From assembly GCF_002162355.1 (NCBI RefSeq), contig NZ_CP021434.1, forward strand, positions 4,332,001-4,396,000: a stretch of 64,000 bases of DNA, in the 5' to 3' direction. This document shows positions 16,438 through 25,644 of the stretch, in pieces. The stretch comes from Tumebacillus avium. GTDB taxonomy: Bacteria > Bacillota > Bacilli > Tumebacillales > Tumebacillaceae. The notes below the pieces were generated by a model, which saw nothing but the letters and a program-made list of their open reading frames with translations, made no database searches and was not told the DNA's origin. Each line of letters starts with the position of its first letter. The first letter of the stretch is position 1. A program made the position numbers and the translations under genes.

Positions 16438-17916
16438 TTAAAGAATGATGGCAATCAGTCCGCCGCTGCCTTCGTTGATGATGCGTTCCAGGGTTTCTTT
16501 CAGCTTATACTGCGCGTTTTCCGGCATCATCGACAGTTTGGCCGAGATGCCTTCGCGCACGATCGCAGCGAGCGATTTGCCGAAGATATCGGAATCCCAG
16601 ATCTTGAGCGGATCTTCTTCGAAGTCCTGCATCAGGTAGCGCACGAGCTCTTCGGACTGCTTCTCGGTGCCGACGATCGGAGCAAATTCGCTCTCGACAT
16701 CGACGCGGATCATGTGGATCGACGGAGCAGTCGCCTTCAGGCGCACTCCGAAGCGGGAGCCTTGACGGATCAGTTCCGGCTCGTCGAGCGTCATTTCTTC
16801 CAGCACCGGCGGCGCGATTCCGTAGCCGGTCAAGCGCACCATGCGCAGCGCTTCGGCCACTTTGTCGTATTCGCGTTTCGCGAAGGTGAAGTCTTTCATC
16901 AGCTGCAGCAGGTGGTCTTTGCCGCGGATCTCCACGCCAACCACTTCGGTCAGCACTTGATCGTACAGCTCATCGGGCGCGATCAGGTCGATATCGGCCA
17001 CGCCGTGGCCCATATCCATGTTCGCCAGCGCCGCGCGGGAGACGAACTCGAATTCGCCGAAGTGCGCGACCACACGGTCGATGTCGCGCAGGCGGCGGAT
17101 GTCTTTCACCGTCTCGCGGACACACTCTTCAAAGTTGGAGCGCAGCCAGTGTTCCTGGTCGAGCACCATCACCCAGCTCGGGAGGTTGACGTTGACTTCA
17201 TGCACGGGGAACTCGTAGAGAGCTTCGCGCAGGACGTTCATGATGTCTTCCTGACGCATTGCCTGCACCGACAGTGCGATGACCGGCTGGTCGTATTTTT
17301 CCATCAGCTCTTGGCGCAGTGCTTCTGCACGCTCAGAGTGCGGTTCAGTCGAGTTGATGACGATCACAAACGGTTTGCCCATCTCTTTCAGTTCTGCGAT
17401 GACGCGCTCTTCCGCTTCGATATAGGAATCGCGGTCGATCTCTGCAATCGAGCCGTCGGTGGTGACGACCAGACCGATCGTGGAGTGATCAGCGATGACT
17501 TTGCGCGTGCCGACTTCTGCCGCTTCCTGGAACGGAATCGGTTCGTCGAACCACGGCGTGCTGACCATGCGCGGGCCGTTTTCATCTTCGTAGCCGCGTG
17601 CGCCTTCGACGCAGTAGCCTACGCAGTCCACAAGGCGGACGTTGATGTCCAGACCTTCTGCGACACCGATTTCCACCGCTTGGTTCGGGATGAACTTCGG
17701 CTCGGTGGTCATGATGGTCTTTCCGGCAGCCGATTGCGGCAACTCGTCAGTAGCGCGTACGCGGTCCGCCTCTTCCTTGATGTTCGGAAGGACGATCAGC
17801 TCCATAAACTTCTTGATAAAAGTAGATTTCCCCGTACGGACAGGGCCCACGACACCCAGATAGATGTCGCCTCCGGTCCGTTCCGCGATGTCTTTGAAAA
17901 TGTCGAACTTTTCCAC
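16438..17916 (-). CDS. spoIVA: Stage IV sporulation protein A (spore coat ATPase)
   Basis: A 492-aa protein, family length. Walker A is GPVRTGKST (residues about 24-32). The N-terminal ATPase is followed by a helical middle domain and a C-terminus ending GGLIAIIL, as in SpoIVA, whose tail interacts with SpoVM. It polymerises on the forespore surface in the mother cell to form the coat basement layer and is essential for sporulation. The start follows GGAGGG. A possible SigE promoter is listed upstream. Confidence 0.96.
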   Translation of the reverse strand: MEKFDIFKDIAERTGGDIYLGVVGPVRTGKSTFIKKFMELIVLPNIKEEADRVRATDELPQSAAGKTIMTTEPKFIPNQAVEIGVAEGLDINVRLVDCVGYCVEGARGYEDENGPRMVSTPWFDEPIPFQEAAEVGTRKVIADHSTIGLVVTTDGSIAEIDRDSYIEAEERVIAELKEMGKPFVIVINSTEPHSERAEALRQELMEKYDQPVIALSVQAMRQEDIMNVLREALYEFPVHEVNVNLPSWVMVLDQEHWLRSNFEECVRETVKDIRRLRDIDRVVAHFGEFEFVSRAALANMDMGHGVADIDLIAPDELYDQVLTEVVGVEIRGKDHLLQLMKDFTFAKREYDKVAEALRMVRLTGYGIAPPVLEEMTLDEPELIRQGSRFGVRLKATAPSIHMIRVDVESEFAPIVGTEKQSEELVRYLMQDFEEDPLKIWDSDIFGKSLAAIVREGISAKLSMMPENAQYKLKETLERIINEGSGGLIAIIL

Positions 17917-18045
17917 TCTGTTCCCTCCTTATTCTGATCGGCGTTGACTCTGTACGCGAAACCCCGTGAGCCGATCCCTCCCCTTGAAAGGCGAATACGG
18001 CATCTATCAAAGCCGAAACTCAAACTCTCCCAATTGGACAGTACA

Positions 18046-18073
18046 TGTATATGACCCGGGAACGAGATTATGC
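18046..18073 (-). promoter_or_regulatory. Possible SigE promoter of spoIVA
   Basis: Minus strand GCATAAT, 13-nt spacer, CATATACA, 130 bp upstream of spoIVA. This resembles the mother-cell SigE consensus (-35 KMATATT, -10 CATACAHT) only partly. The rest of the 17917-18240 gap holds a terminator and no gene. Confidence 0.3.
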
Positions 18074-18190
18074 TGATCAGGCTCCGCTATTTTGTCCAAC
18101 CCGCTTGGGATGTGCTATGGTTCTACTCTATGACGCCTTTTTGAGAAGTAGAACAAGCCCCCGCATTTCCTTTGAGACTTTTCATTTCAT

Positions 18191-18226
18191 AAAAAAAGAC
18201 ATCCGGGAAGATTGCCTCCCGAATGT
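18191..18226 (-). terminator. Terminator after lipM
   Basis: GACAT-CGGGA / TCCCG-ATGTC arms followed by TTTTTTT on the minus strand. Confidence 0.85.
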
Positions 18227-18240
18227 CATGATATGTCAGG

Positions 18241-19071
18241 TTATTTTTTATAATTCCACGAATCTGCGCCATATTTTTCACGCACCAGCTGCTCGGCCAG
18301 CTCCTGCTCAAACGGAGTCAGCCCCGCCGCTTCCAGCTTCACGCCCAGCCCGCGCGCGAAACCGGCGGTGAACGCTTCCACAGCACGGTCGTAGGAAATC
18401 ACTTCGCCTGAGAAGTCTTTGATCGACACGGCGCGCTCTTTGAACGTCTCCATCATCCGCTCGCGGATGCGCTCGGAGGAAAAGGTCAGCACAGAGAACA
18501 ACAGCTCCGCGTCGAGATCTAAGAGAATCGAGCCGTGCTGCAGGATCGTGTGCAGCTGCCGCACCTGGGCGCTGCCGACGACTTTGCGGCCTTCGACGAC
18601 CAGCTCATACCAGGACGGCGAATCGAAGCAGGCTGCCGAGCCCATCGACTCGAACTTCTTCTTCTCCTCTTCGTCGGCGAGCGAGACCATCTCAGCATTC
18701 AGGCCCAGTTCGCGGAACCCTTCGAGCAGCCCCATCGACAGCACGCGGTAGCTTTCATTGACCGAGGAAGGCATCATCGGATGCGACTCCGAGACGATCA
18801 CCGAGTAGGTCAGCTCCTGGTCATGCAGCACCGCGCGCCCGCCGGTCGGACGGCGCACAAAGCCGAGGCCTTTTTCTTTTAATGCGTCAAAATTGACCTC
18901 TTTCGCCGACCGCTGAAAATAGCCGATCGAAAGAGTTGCCGGGTCCCAGCCAAAAAAACGAATAGTCGGAGGCACAAGCCCCCGACTATGTGCGTTTAGA
19001 ATGGCTTCATCGACCGCCATGTTCCAGGCGGGACCCGAGAATCCGGTATTCAAAACGCGCCACGTTTCCAT
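18241..19071 (-). CDS. lipM: Octanoyltransferase LipM (lipoate/biotin ligase family)
   Basis: A 276-aa protein of the BPL/LplA/LipB family. Blocks are GPAWNMAVDEAIL, FFGWDPATLSIGYFQ, RRPTGGRAVLHDQELTYS, and ACFDSPSWYELVVEGRKVVGSAQ with the expected catalytic Cys in the CFDSPSWYE context, then ILQHGSILLD. LipM moves octanoate from ACP to GcvH, the first step of Bacillus lipoic acid assembly. It starts 10 bp after gcvH, its protein substrate, so the pair form one operon. A lipoate ligase (LplJ) is a less likely reading because that enzyme lacks this cysteine arrangement. Confidence 0.88.
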   Translation of the reverse strand: METWRVLNTGFSGPAWNMAVDEAILNAHSRGLVPPTIRFFGWDPATLSIGYFQRSAKEVNFDALKEKGLGFVRRPTGGRAVLHDQELTYSVIVSESHPMMPSSVNESYRVLSMGLLEGFRELGLNAEMVSLADEEEKKKFESMGSAACFDSPSWYELVVEGRKVVGSAQVRQLHTILQHGSILLDLDAELLFSVLTFSSERIRERMMETFKERAVSIKDFSGEVISYDRAVEAFTAGFARGLGVKLEAAGLTPFEQELAEQLVREKYGADSWNYKK

Positions 19072-19081
19072 TGCAGTGCGC

Positions 19082-19489
19082 CTACTTGGAGATCAGCGCG
19101 GTGTACTCGTCAGCAGACAACAGGTTGTCCAGCTCCGAAGCATCCGTCAGTTCCACAACCAGCATCCAAGCGTCGCCGTACGGAGATTCGTTGACTTTCT
19201 CCGGCGCGTCGTTCAGTGCAGCGTTGATTTCCACGATCTTTCCGGAAACCGGCGCGTACAGGTCAGATACGGTCTTCACAGACTCAACGGTGCCAAACGT
19301 AGCGTTCATCGTAATTTCGCCGCCGTCTTCCGGCAGTTCAACAAATACGATGTCGCCAAGCTCGGACTGTGCAAAATCGGTGATCCCGATGTATGCGCGG
19401 TTGCCGTCAACGCGTACCCATTCGTGTTCTTTGCTATACTTCAAATCGCTTGGTACGTTGCTCACAATGATTCCTCCCTGCACCTTCAA
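19082..19489 (-). CDS. gcvH: Glycine cleavage system H protein
   Basis: A 135-aa protein with the lipoyl-carrier fold. [21 protein letters not shown] contains the lipoylated lysine (ESVK). [13 protein letters not shown] and [21 protein letters not shown] are family hallmarks. GcvH carries aminomethyl groups in glycine cleavage and, in Bacilli, is also the octanoyl relay for lipoate synthesis. It precedes lipM in the same operon. The short 56-bp gap to gpsA shows no strong terminator. Confidence 0.96.
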   Translation of the reverse strand: MKVQGGIIVSNVPSDLKYSKEHEWVRVDGNRAYIGITDFAQSELGDIVFVELPEDGGEITMNATFGTVESVKTVSDLYAPVSGKIVEINAALNDAPEKVNESPYGDAWMLVVELTDASELDNLLSADEYTALISK

Positions 19490-19545
19490 AAAAAGTTTCC
19501 AAACTATCGCCTATTGTACCAGAAGATACCTCGATCTCACAACAC

Positions 19546-20586
19546 TTAGGATTCCCAAGTCAAAGGCACCGCTGCCGCCACTTCTTCCATCTCATGGATG
19601 CGGCGGCGGCCCATCAGGTCTTCCACCGCCACGCGCGGCGACTTGCCTTCGAACAGCAGGTTGTAGAGCGCAGCGGTGATCGGCATCTCAACGCCGGTCT
19701 CCGCCGCGATCTTGTACGCTGCTTTCGTCGCGCGCACGCCTTCGACGACCATGCCCATCTGATCGAGCACTTCCTGCAGGCTCTTGCCTTGTCCAAGCGC
19801 ATAACCGGCCCGGTAATTGCGGCTGTGCAGCGAGGTGCAGGTGGCGATCAGGTCGCCGACCCCGGCCAGACCGGTCAAGGTCATCTGCGACGCGCCCATC
19901 GACACGCCCAGGCGCACGATCTCGGTGATGCCGCGCGTCATCAGCGCAGCCTTGGTGTTGTCCCCATAGCCGAGGCCGTCGGAGATGCCGGCGCCAAGCG
20001 CGATGATGTTCTTCAGCGCGCCGCCGATCTCCGTGCCGATGACATCCGGATTGGTGTAGACGCGGAAGTACGGCGTCATCAGCAGGTCCTGGAAGCCTTC
20101 TGCCGTGCGCTGACTGCGCGAGGCAGACACGACGGTGGTCGGAATGCGCCGCGACACCTCTTCGGCGTGTGAAGGGCCGGAGACGACGGCAAAGTGGCCC
20201 GGATCGATCTCCGCCAGCACCTCTTCCATCACCTGCGTCATCCGCTGACCGGTGTCGATATCAAAGCCTTTGGTCGCATGCGCGATGCGAACCTCCGGAT
20301 GAAGGTGCGGACGCATGCTCTTCAGCGTTTCCCGAAACACCGAAGACGGAGTGACGACCAGCACCCACTTTTTGTCCCGTACCACTTCCGCTAAATCAGC
20401 AGATGCGCGAATCCCTTCATGGAGAGTCACATCCGGCAGATAGCGGCTGTTGGTATGTTCTTGGTTGATTTCATCTGCCTGCTCTTGACGGCGTGCATAC
20501 AGGTCGACTTCGCACCCTTTGTCGGCCAAAACATTAGCCAGCGCCGTGCCGAAGCTCCCTGCCCCGATGACAGCTACATGTTGCAT
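19546..20586 (-). CDS. gpsA: Glycerol-3-phosphate dehydrogenase [NAD(P)+]
   Basis: A 346-aa protein from the ATG at 20586, preceded by AAGGGGGA. The open frame extends 65 codons further back only by reading through the end of plsY. Rossmann motif VAVIGAGSFGTALAN, the catalytic region GALKNIIALGAGISDGLGYGDNTKAALMTRG (conserved Lys), and GVGDLIATCTS are seen. It reduces dihydroxyacetone phosphate to sn-glycerol-3-phosphate for phospholipid synthesis. Directly follows plsY by 13 bp; the product feeds the PlsX/PlsY pathway. Confidence 0.96.
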   Translation of the reverse strand: MQHVAVIGAGSFGTALANVLADKGCEVDLYARRQEQADEINQEHTNSRYLPDVTLHEGIRASADLAEVVRDKKWVLVVTPSSVFRETLKSMRPHLHPEVRIAHATKGFDIDTGQRMTQVMEEVLAEIDPGHFAVVSGPSHAEEVSRRIPTTVVSASRSQRTAEGFQDLLMTPYFRVYTNPDVIGTEIGGALKNIIALGAGISDGLGYGDNTKAALMTRGITEIVRLGVSMGASQMTLTGLAGVGDLIATCTSLHSRNYRAGYALGQGKSLQEVLDQMGMVVEGVRATKAAYKIAAETGVEMPITAALYNLLFEGKSPRVAVEDLMGRRRIHEMEEVAAAVPLTWES

Positions 20587-20599
20587 CAAGGGGTCCCCC

Positions 20600-21190
20600 T
20601 TACGTTTTCGCTCCCAGCTTGTTCTCTCTCCCGGAAACCAGCCGGCCGATGTTCGAACGGTGCCGCCACAGGGACAGCACAAACGCCGCTGACGTAAACC
20701 ACACATATTCATGCGGCGCGTGCAGCAGATATGTGAACAAGGGCAGCAGTGCGGTGAACACCAGTGCGGCCAGCGACACATAGCGCCACCAGTACAGCAC
20801 CACCAGCCCGACCACAGCGGCGATCAGCGCGGGAACCGGCACCAGAGCCAGCACCGCGCCGAGCGTCGTCGCGATCCCCTTCCCGCCTCGAAAGCGGAAG
20901 AAGACCGGCCAGTTGTGGCCGAGGATGACGGCGATCGCCGCACCTGCGACAAACAGTTCCGGCACCCCTTGCCACTTGGCGATCAGGACGGCGAGGACGG
21001 CCTTGAGCGCGTCCAGAAGCAGCACGACTCCGGCCAGCTTCGGCCCGAGCACGCGCATCGTGTTGGTCGCCCCGGCATTGCCGGAGCCATGCTCGCGGAT
21101 GTCGATCCCCGCGACTTTTTTCGTCAGAAGGGTCGATGTGGAGATCGACCCGAGCAGATAGGCAGTCAACATGACAAGTAAGGCTGCCAC
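20600..21190 (-). CDS. plsY: Glycerol-3-phosphate acyltransferase PlsY
   Basis: A 196-aa integral membrane protein with about five helices. Conserved loops: LLGSISTS near the N-terminus, GSGNAGATNTMRVLG, and FFRFRGGKGIATTLG. PlsY transfers acyl groups from acyl-phosphate to glycerol-3-phosphate, the first step of phosphatidic acid synthesis. It sits between der and gpsA in a tight unit, which supplies both acceptor (GpsA) and acyl transfer. Confidence 0.96.
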   Translation of the reverse strand: MAALLVMLTAYLLGSISTSTLLTKKVAGIDIREHGSGNAGATNTMRVLGPKLAGVVLLLDALKAVLAVLIAKWQGVPELFVAGAAIAVILGHNWPVFFRFRGGKGIATTLGAVLALVPVPALIAAVVGLVVLYWWRYVSLAALVFTALLPLFTYLLHAPHEYVWFTSAAFVLSLWRHRSNIGRLVSGRENKLGAKT

Positions 21191-21226
21191 ATTCTCTCCC
21201 CCGTTTCCCCTCTTGCTCTCCCGGTG

Positions 21227-22554
21227 TTAGTCTTTCTCTTCCTTCTTCCGCTTTCTCACAAACAGCTTGATCGGCGTTCCTTCAAAACCAAAAGCGGCAC
21301 GCAGCTTGTTCTCCAGATAGCGTTCATACGAGAAGTGCATCAGTTCAGGATCGTTGACAAAGACCGCAAACGAAGGCGGGCGAACCGCGACCTGCGTCGT
21401 GTAGTAGACGCGGCACTTTTTGCCTTTGTCGGTCGGCGGCGGGATCATCGTCACGGCGTCTTCGATGATCGAGTTGACCGTCGAAGTCGGAATCCGCATC
21501 GAATGGTTCTCCGAAGCCTGCTTGACCATGCCGAGGATCTTATGTACCCGCTGTTTCGTCTTCGCCGAAACGAACAATACCTCCGCCCACGGCATGAACG
21601 GAAACTCCTTGCGAATCTGCTTTTCAAATTCGATGGCGGTCTTGTCGTTTTTCTCGATGACGTCCCATTTGTTAACGATGATGATGATCGCGCGGCCCGC
21701 TTCCAGCGCGTAACCGACGATCTTCTTGTCCTGCTCGATGATGCCTTCCTCCGCGTTGATGACCAGGCAGCAAACATCGCTGCGCTCGATCGCCGACATG
21801 GCGCGCATCACCGAATAGCGCTCCGTGTTCTCATACACCTTGCCGCGCTTGCGCATCCCGGCGGTGTCGATCAGGACGAAGTCCTGGTCGTCATACTTGA
21901 ACTCGGTGTCGACCGCATCGCGGGTCGTGCCGGCGATCTCGGAGACCATGACGCGCTCTTCGCCGAGCAGGGCGTTGACGAGCGATGATTTGCCGACGTT
22001 CGGACGGCCGATCATCGACACTTTGATCACATCTTCCGGATAGTTGGCATCGTAGTCCTCCGGGAAGTTCTTCGCGACTTCATCCAGCATGTCGCCAAGG
22101 CCCGTCCCGTGTGAAGTGGAGATGCCAAACGGCTCGCCAAAGCCGAGCTCGTAAAAGTCATAGACAGATTGCATCATGTTGGGGTTGTCCAATTTATTGA
22201 CCGCGAGCACGATTGGCTTTCTCGTGCGGTACAAAATCTGCGCCACTTCTTTGTCGGCGTTGGTTACCCCGTCTTGTCCGTCAACAAGGAAGATGATCAC
22301 GTCCGCTTCGTTCATCGCCAGCTCCGCCTGTTCGCGGATGCGGAAAAGGATCTCGTCTTCTTCTCCGACTTCGATCCCGCCTGTATCAATCATACGAAAC
22401 TTATGCTCCAACCATTCCGAACTCGCATAAATTCGGTCGCGGGTAATCCCTGGTTTGTCCTCGACGATGGAGATGCGCTCCCCGCGAGACGGTTAAACAA
22501 AGTGGATTTCCCGACGTTCGGCCGGCCTACAATCGCAACCACTGGTGTTGGCAT
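21227..22554 (-). CDS. der: GTPase Der (EngA), frame broken by one missing base
   Basis: The family start is the ATG at 22554 ([24 protein letters not shown]). The frame shifts at the C-run 22480-22483, where adding one base restores [16 protein letters not shown]. With it the protein would be 442 aa. Two GTPase domains are present: the first with the P-loop above, IDTGG and NKLDN, the second with [23 protein letters not shown] and NKWD. A KH-like C-terminus ends RKRKKEEKD. Der is essential for 50S ribosome assembly, so a real inactivation is improbable; a sequencing indel is likely. Confidence 0.93.
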
Positions 22555-22629
22555 GGCAAAATCCCTGCCTTTCTTTGATTCTTTAGCGTTAGCCCAGTTT
22601 ACTATTATCCTCTAATAAAGATTGGTAAG

Positions 22630-23115
22630 TCAACCGTTTCCGCCCAATCCCTCCATCCGCCGCCGTTCATCCGCTTTCACCTGCTCCACAAAACGGACCA
22701 GTTGCCAGTAGCTTTTGCGGATGCCAAACGCCGACAAGGGGCGTCCCCATCTGACCATTCCGTACCGCCGGGACACGGCCCCGCCGATTTTGGCGAGTGT
22801 GTTGATGTGCGGCAGCGCTTCATTGAAAAAGAGCTGCGACGTGTCGACAGCGAGGAGTTCGATCAGCGTGACGGCCGCCTGCTTGCTGCGTTTCGCATCC
22901 TTGCCGAGCCCCAGCGTGTACACCGCATTGCCCCATTCGTCCTGCCCTTTGAAAAAAAGCGTCCCGATCTGCCACGACTCCACCTTGTCATAATCGGCGA
23001 GATGAAGCACCTCCTGATGATTCGGCACGCGGTCGGCAGGCAGCCGTCCAAGGTGAATCGCAGCGGCGACAACGGAGGAATGGGCGCTGCCATAGCAGTG
23101 ATAGATGACATGCAC
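22630..23115 (-). CDS. DUF3189 family protein, copy A
   Basis: A 161-aa protein starting MHVIYHCYGSAHSSVVAAAIHLGRLP, typical of DUF3189. Function unknown. The gene lies in the YIEGIA cluster, just upstream of der, with three bases after the previous gene. It is about as long as, but clearly different from, copy B. Such pairs are seen in spore-formers; a spore-related role is inference from context. Confidence 0.75.
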   Translation of the reverse strand: MHVIYHCYGSAHSSVVAAAIHLGRLPADRVPNHQEVLHLADYDKVESWQIGTLFFKGQDEWGNAVYTLGLGKDAKRSKQAAVTLIELLAVDTSQLFFNEALPHINTLAKIGGAVSRRYGMVRWGRPLSAFGIRKSYWQLVRFVEQVKADERRRMEGLGGNG

Positions 23116-23118
23116 CGT

Positions 23119-23568
23119 TTATCCCCCCTGCCACTCCGACATCAAAACGGTCAAAAAAACGGCGTACTCCTGTACCGCCGCTTGGGCCAACAGCCTCCTG
23201 CTCTCCTCGCGCCGGCCTCGTTGTAGCAGTTTTTCTCCCCGCTTCCACCGGCGGCGCTTGGGCACCGGCACATAGCAAAAGGTGAAATCGGACTGCTTCT
23301 GGCGATACAGACTCAAAAAATGGCGCCATGTCCTGACCACGACCTCCGCCATACCGCCAAGGCCGCACCAGTACACCCGCTCCCCGCGCTCTTCGCCCAG
23401 CAAACACACCGTGCCGGGCCTTTGCCCATGACCGCTGTATCCGGCCAAAAACTTTTCGAGGAACGCCTTATCGGGCAGCACGTCCTCCGGCAGCAGCTTC
23501 AGGCGGATCGCCGCCGTCAGCATCGCGGCGACCCCCTCGCCGTCGTCGTAGTAGACGCGGTGTTTCAT
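23119..23568 (-). CDS. DUF3189-like protein, copy B
   Basis: A 149-aa protein. The start HRVYYDDGEGVAAMLTAAIRLKLLPEDVLP parallels copy A (YHCYGS...AAIHLGRLPADRVP), but the central region is divergent and rich in basic residues (PKRRRWKRGEKLLQRGRR). The start overlaps the stop of the previous gene by one base (TGATG), so translation is coupled. Function unknown. Confidence 0.65.
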   Translation of the reverse strand: MKHRVYYDDGEGVAAMLTAAIRLKLLPEDVLPDKAFLEKFLAGYSGHGQRPGTVCLLGEERGERVYWCGLGGMAEVVVRTWRHFLSLYRQKQSDFTFCYVPVPKRRRWKRGEKLLQRGRREESRRLLAQAAVQEYAVFLTVLMSEWQGG

Positions 23569-23756
23569 CAGTGCTTCACCAAAATCATCGTGCCGGGCCG
23601 AATCTCGTGCGCCATGGCGTCGAGGATCTTCTCCAGATACAGCGAGGTCTTTTGCAGTTCCTCGTCATCCTGACAGAAAAAGATCGGCCCGGAGCCGCCG
23701 ACGCTGTCCTTGTTCGTGGTGCAGACGGCGAGGATGAAATTGTTCACTGTCGACAT
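23568..23756 (-). CDS. Capping complex subunit for YIEGIA (62 aa)
   Basis: A small soluble protein reading VNNFILAVCTTN and GGSGPIFFCQDD at the N-terminal half, ending IRPGTMILVKH. This matches the short companion of YIEGIA proteins. It lies 23 bp after the YIEGIA gene and is preceded by AAGGAGG. Its partner is the membrane protein encoded immediately upstream; the biological role of the pair is not well established. Confidence 0.75.
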   Translation of the reverse strand: MSTVNNFILAVCTTNKDSVGGSGPIFFCQDDEELQKTSLYLEKILDAMAHEIRPGTMILVKH

Positions 23757-23779
23757 GGGAGCGTGCGCCTCCTTTCAAG

Positions 23780-24670
23780 TTACAGCTGGCGGTCCGGCTT
23801 GACGTCCGCTTTCAGCGGTTTGCGATACGAATTTTCCAAGACCGGCACCCGCTCGATGATCTCGCGGGCCTTCACCGGGTCACGGTCCATCGGCAACAAG
23901 AACAACGCGAGCCGTCCCGAGTTCAGATCCCGCTTCGACAGCGGCACCAGCGACGGTTCCCCCGAGTCGCGATAGACGCCAAGGATCGTCGAGACATCGT
24001 GCAGGATCGCCTGACGCTGCCCGAGGTTGCCAAGCGAAACGGTGCCATTGGCGTTCTTCGGTTCGAGGATAAAGCCCATCCCGTTTTTCAAAATCCGCTG
24101 CTGCGTGTCCTTCAGTCCGGAGTTATAGATCAAGATGTCATCCACAAACAGATTCGGCCCGTCAAACGTCACCTTGGCCTCCTTGATGTTCACGATCGCA
24201 GCCAGCGTTTTACCCGACATGAACCAAGACGACAGCCAAATGCAGATTAGACCGATGACGATCCCGCCCCACCAGTAAAAAAAGTGTGTGGCCAGCGCCG
24301 AGAAAAACGCGGTGCCGATCACGAGGTAGTTGCGGCCTTCAAACGCCATCGCGATCCCTTCAATATACGTTGTGCCCCGAGGTACCAGTTCCAGCGCATC
24401 GACGTTGGTCAGCATCTGGCGCTCCATGTTGCGCACGTCCCGAAACTGCTGGGCGGCCAGCGCCAGAAACGTCACGGCGGTGTAGTCCCTTTTCAACAGC
24501 GTGGCGACCAGCACCGCGCCGAGCCCAGAGGCGATCACGCCCAGCGCGATGTGAATGATCACGCCGTGCGGATAGGTCGGATATTGCCGATAGTCGGTCT
24601 TCAGCAAATTGAGGCGGCAGGCGACGCCGCACAATGCGCCGATCAAAATGATCAGCGTGTACTCATGCAT
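23780..24670 (-). CDS. yphB: YIEGIA family membrane protein
   Basis: A 296-aa protein with several membrane helices (residues 5-20, 34-60, 120-165). It contains the namesake motif TYIEGIAMAFEGRNYL. The C-terminal half is soluble: VTFDGPNLFVDDILIYN, then LGNLGQRQAILHD. The start overlaps the preceding gene's stop by 8 bp. In Bacillus the equivalent gene lies between yphA and der as here. The exact function is not known to me; the symbol reflects synteny. Confidence 0.8.
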   Translation of the reverse strand: MHEYTLIILIGALCGVACRLNLLKTDYRQYPTYPHGVIIHIALGVIASGLGAVLVATLLKRDYTAVTFLALAAQQFRDVRNMERQMLTNVDALELVPRGTTYIEGIAMAFEGRNYLVIGTAFFSALATHFFYWWGGIVIGLICIWLSSWFMSGKTLAAIVNIKEAKVTFDGPNLFVDDILIYNSGLKDTQQRILKNGMGFILEPKNANGTVSLGNLGQRQAILHDVSTILGVYRDSGEPSLVPLSKRDLNSGRLALFLLPMDRDPVKAREIIERVPVLENSYRKPLKADVKPDRQL

Positions 24671-25322
24671 GTTCCGGGCCTCCTTCCGACTCCGAGCGCC
24701 GTTCGCGCCAGCCCTTCACAAGGCCCAGCACATAGTTGGCGCCTGTGTGGTACAGCCCGTGAACGGCCAGCACGCCCGCGCCGGTCAGGGCCAGCATGTC
24801 GCGAATGTCGCCGCCGCCAAACACGGTGCCGTGCAAATCGAAGGCGAGGTGTAAAAACGGGTCGATGCTGGCGGCGGCCATCAGGCCGACCCAGGCGATC
24901 GACAGAGCGACAAACGGGCGTTTGACGCTGAGAACCGAGATGATGAGCGCCGTAAACGGGTACAGCACATCGGCATCAAAAATAAAAAAGGCAGGATCGA
25001 GCGGCACCAGCGTCATCAGCACAAGCAGTGCGACGGCGACGGTCAGTACGCCGAGCAGGTATTGCAAGCGGTGCTGCCAGGTCTTGAACAGGGTCAGCGA
25101 CCAGAGCGTCAGGACGATCGGAAGCAAGATCCCTCCGAGATTCCAGCGAGATTCCAGCGGGCCATCAAACGCCAAGCCCGAAGCGAAGACGTACAGAATC
25201 AGCCCACAGGCTGCAAGTTTCGGCGACAGGCGTCCGTCGCGGAGTGACTTCTCTCCCCAGCCGGTCAGACAGAGGATCACAAACACGATCATGGTGATGT
25301 TGGAAACAACGCCCGGATTCAC
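24663..25322 (-). CDS. YphA-like membrane protein
   Basis: About 219 aa with six or so membrane helices. I place the start at the GTG at 25322, downstream of AAGGGGGG. The longer frame to 25361 reads into a terminator hairpin and is less likely. The C-terminus is hydrophilic and charged (KGWRERRSESEGG). By position before the YIEGIA gene it corresponds to Bacillus YphA, a spore-associated membrane protein; sequence similarity is only suggestive. Confidence 0.6.
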   Translation of the reverse strand: MNPGVVSNITMIVFVILCLTGWGEKSLRDGRLSPKLAACGLILYVFASGLAFDGPLESRWNLGGILLPIVLTLWSLTLFKTWQHRLQYLLGVLTVAVALLVLMTLVPLDPAFFIFDADVLYPFTALIISVLSVKRPFVALSIAWVGLMAAASIDPFLHLAFDLHGTVFGGGDIRDMLALTGAGVLAVHGLYHTGANYVLGLVKGWRERRSESEGGPEHA

Positions 25323-25345
25323 CCAAAGCCCCCCTTTCCAGGCAC

Positions 25346-25384
25346 AAAAAAGGCAAAACAAACAGTATGCTGTCAGTTTTGCCT
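25346..25384 (-). terminator. Terminator/attenuator just before the yph operon
   Basis: GGCAAAAC / GTTTTGCC arms (9 bp with flanks) followed by TTTTTT on the minus strand, ending 24 bp before the GTG of the YphA-like gene. A sigma-A-like promoter lies about 200 bp upstream with no gene between. The hairpin could therefore be a leader attenuator rather than the end of an operon. Confidence 0.55.
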
Positions 25385-25567
25385 ATCACTGGTGGGGGTA
25401 TACCTTTGCAAGAAATGCCAAAAAAGCCCTATACCTTTGAGCGGCACAGGACTTTGATCAGGGAAGATCTATATGCAGCTTCGGGAACCAGGGACAAATC
25501 TGGCGGAAGCAAATCTAGCGTCGAATTTTGTAGAAATTTGACGCGCCACCAAACAGCGACAATTGGT

Positions 25568-25596
25568 AATATACCACGGTATAAAACCATCCGCAA
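25568..25596 (-). promoter_or_regulatory. Promoter and overlapping palindrome upstream of the yph operon
   Basis: Minus strand TTGCGG, 17-nt spacer, TATATT. Overlapping it at 25570-25583 is the palindrome TATACC-AC-GGTATA. The region between 25323 and 25644 also carries the plus-strand leader of the HAD gene, so one operator could affect both directions. Confidence 0.45.
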
Positions 25597-25644
25597 GTCC
25601 CTTTTTTCGATATAATAAACAAAACGAAAGGTGGGAACATTCAG

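Noticed and set aside
19546..20781. gpsA start at 20781
   Set aside because: The extra 65 codons overlap plsY and are cysteine/arginine-rich; the ATG at 20586 begins the Rossmann motif.
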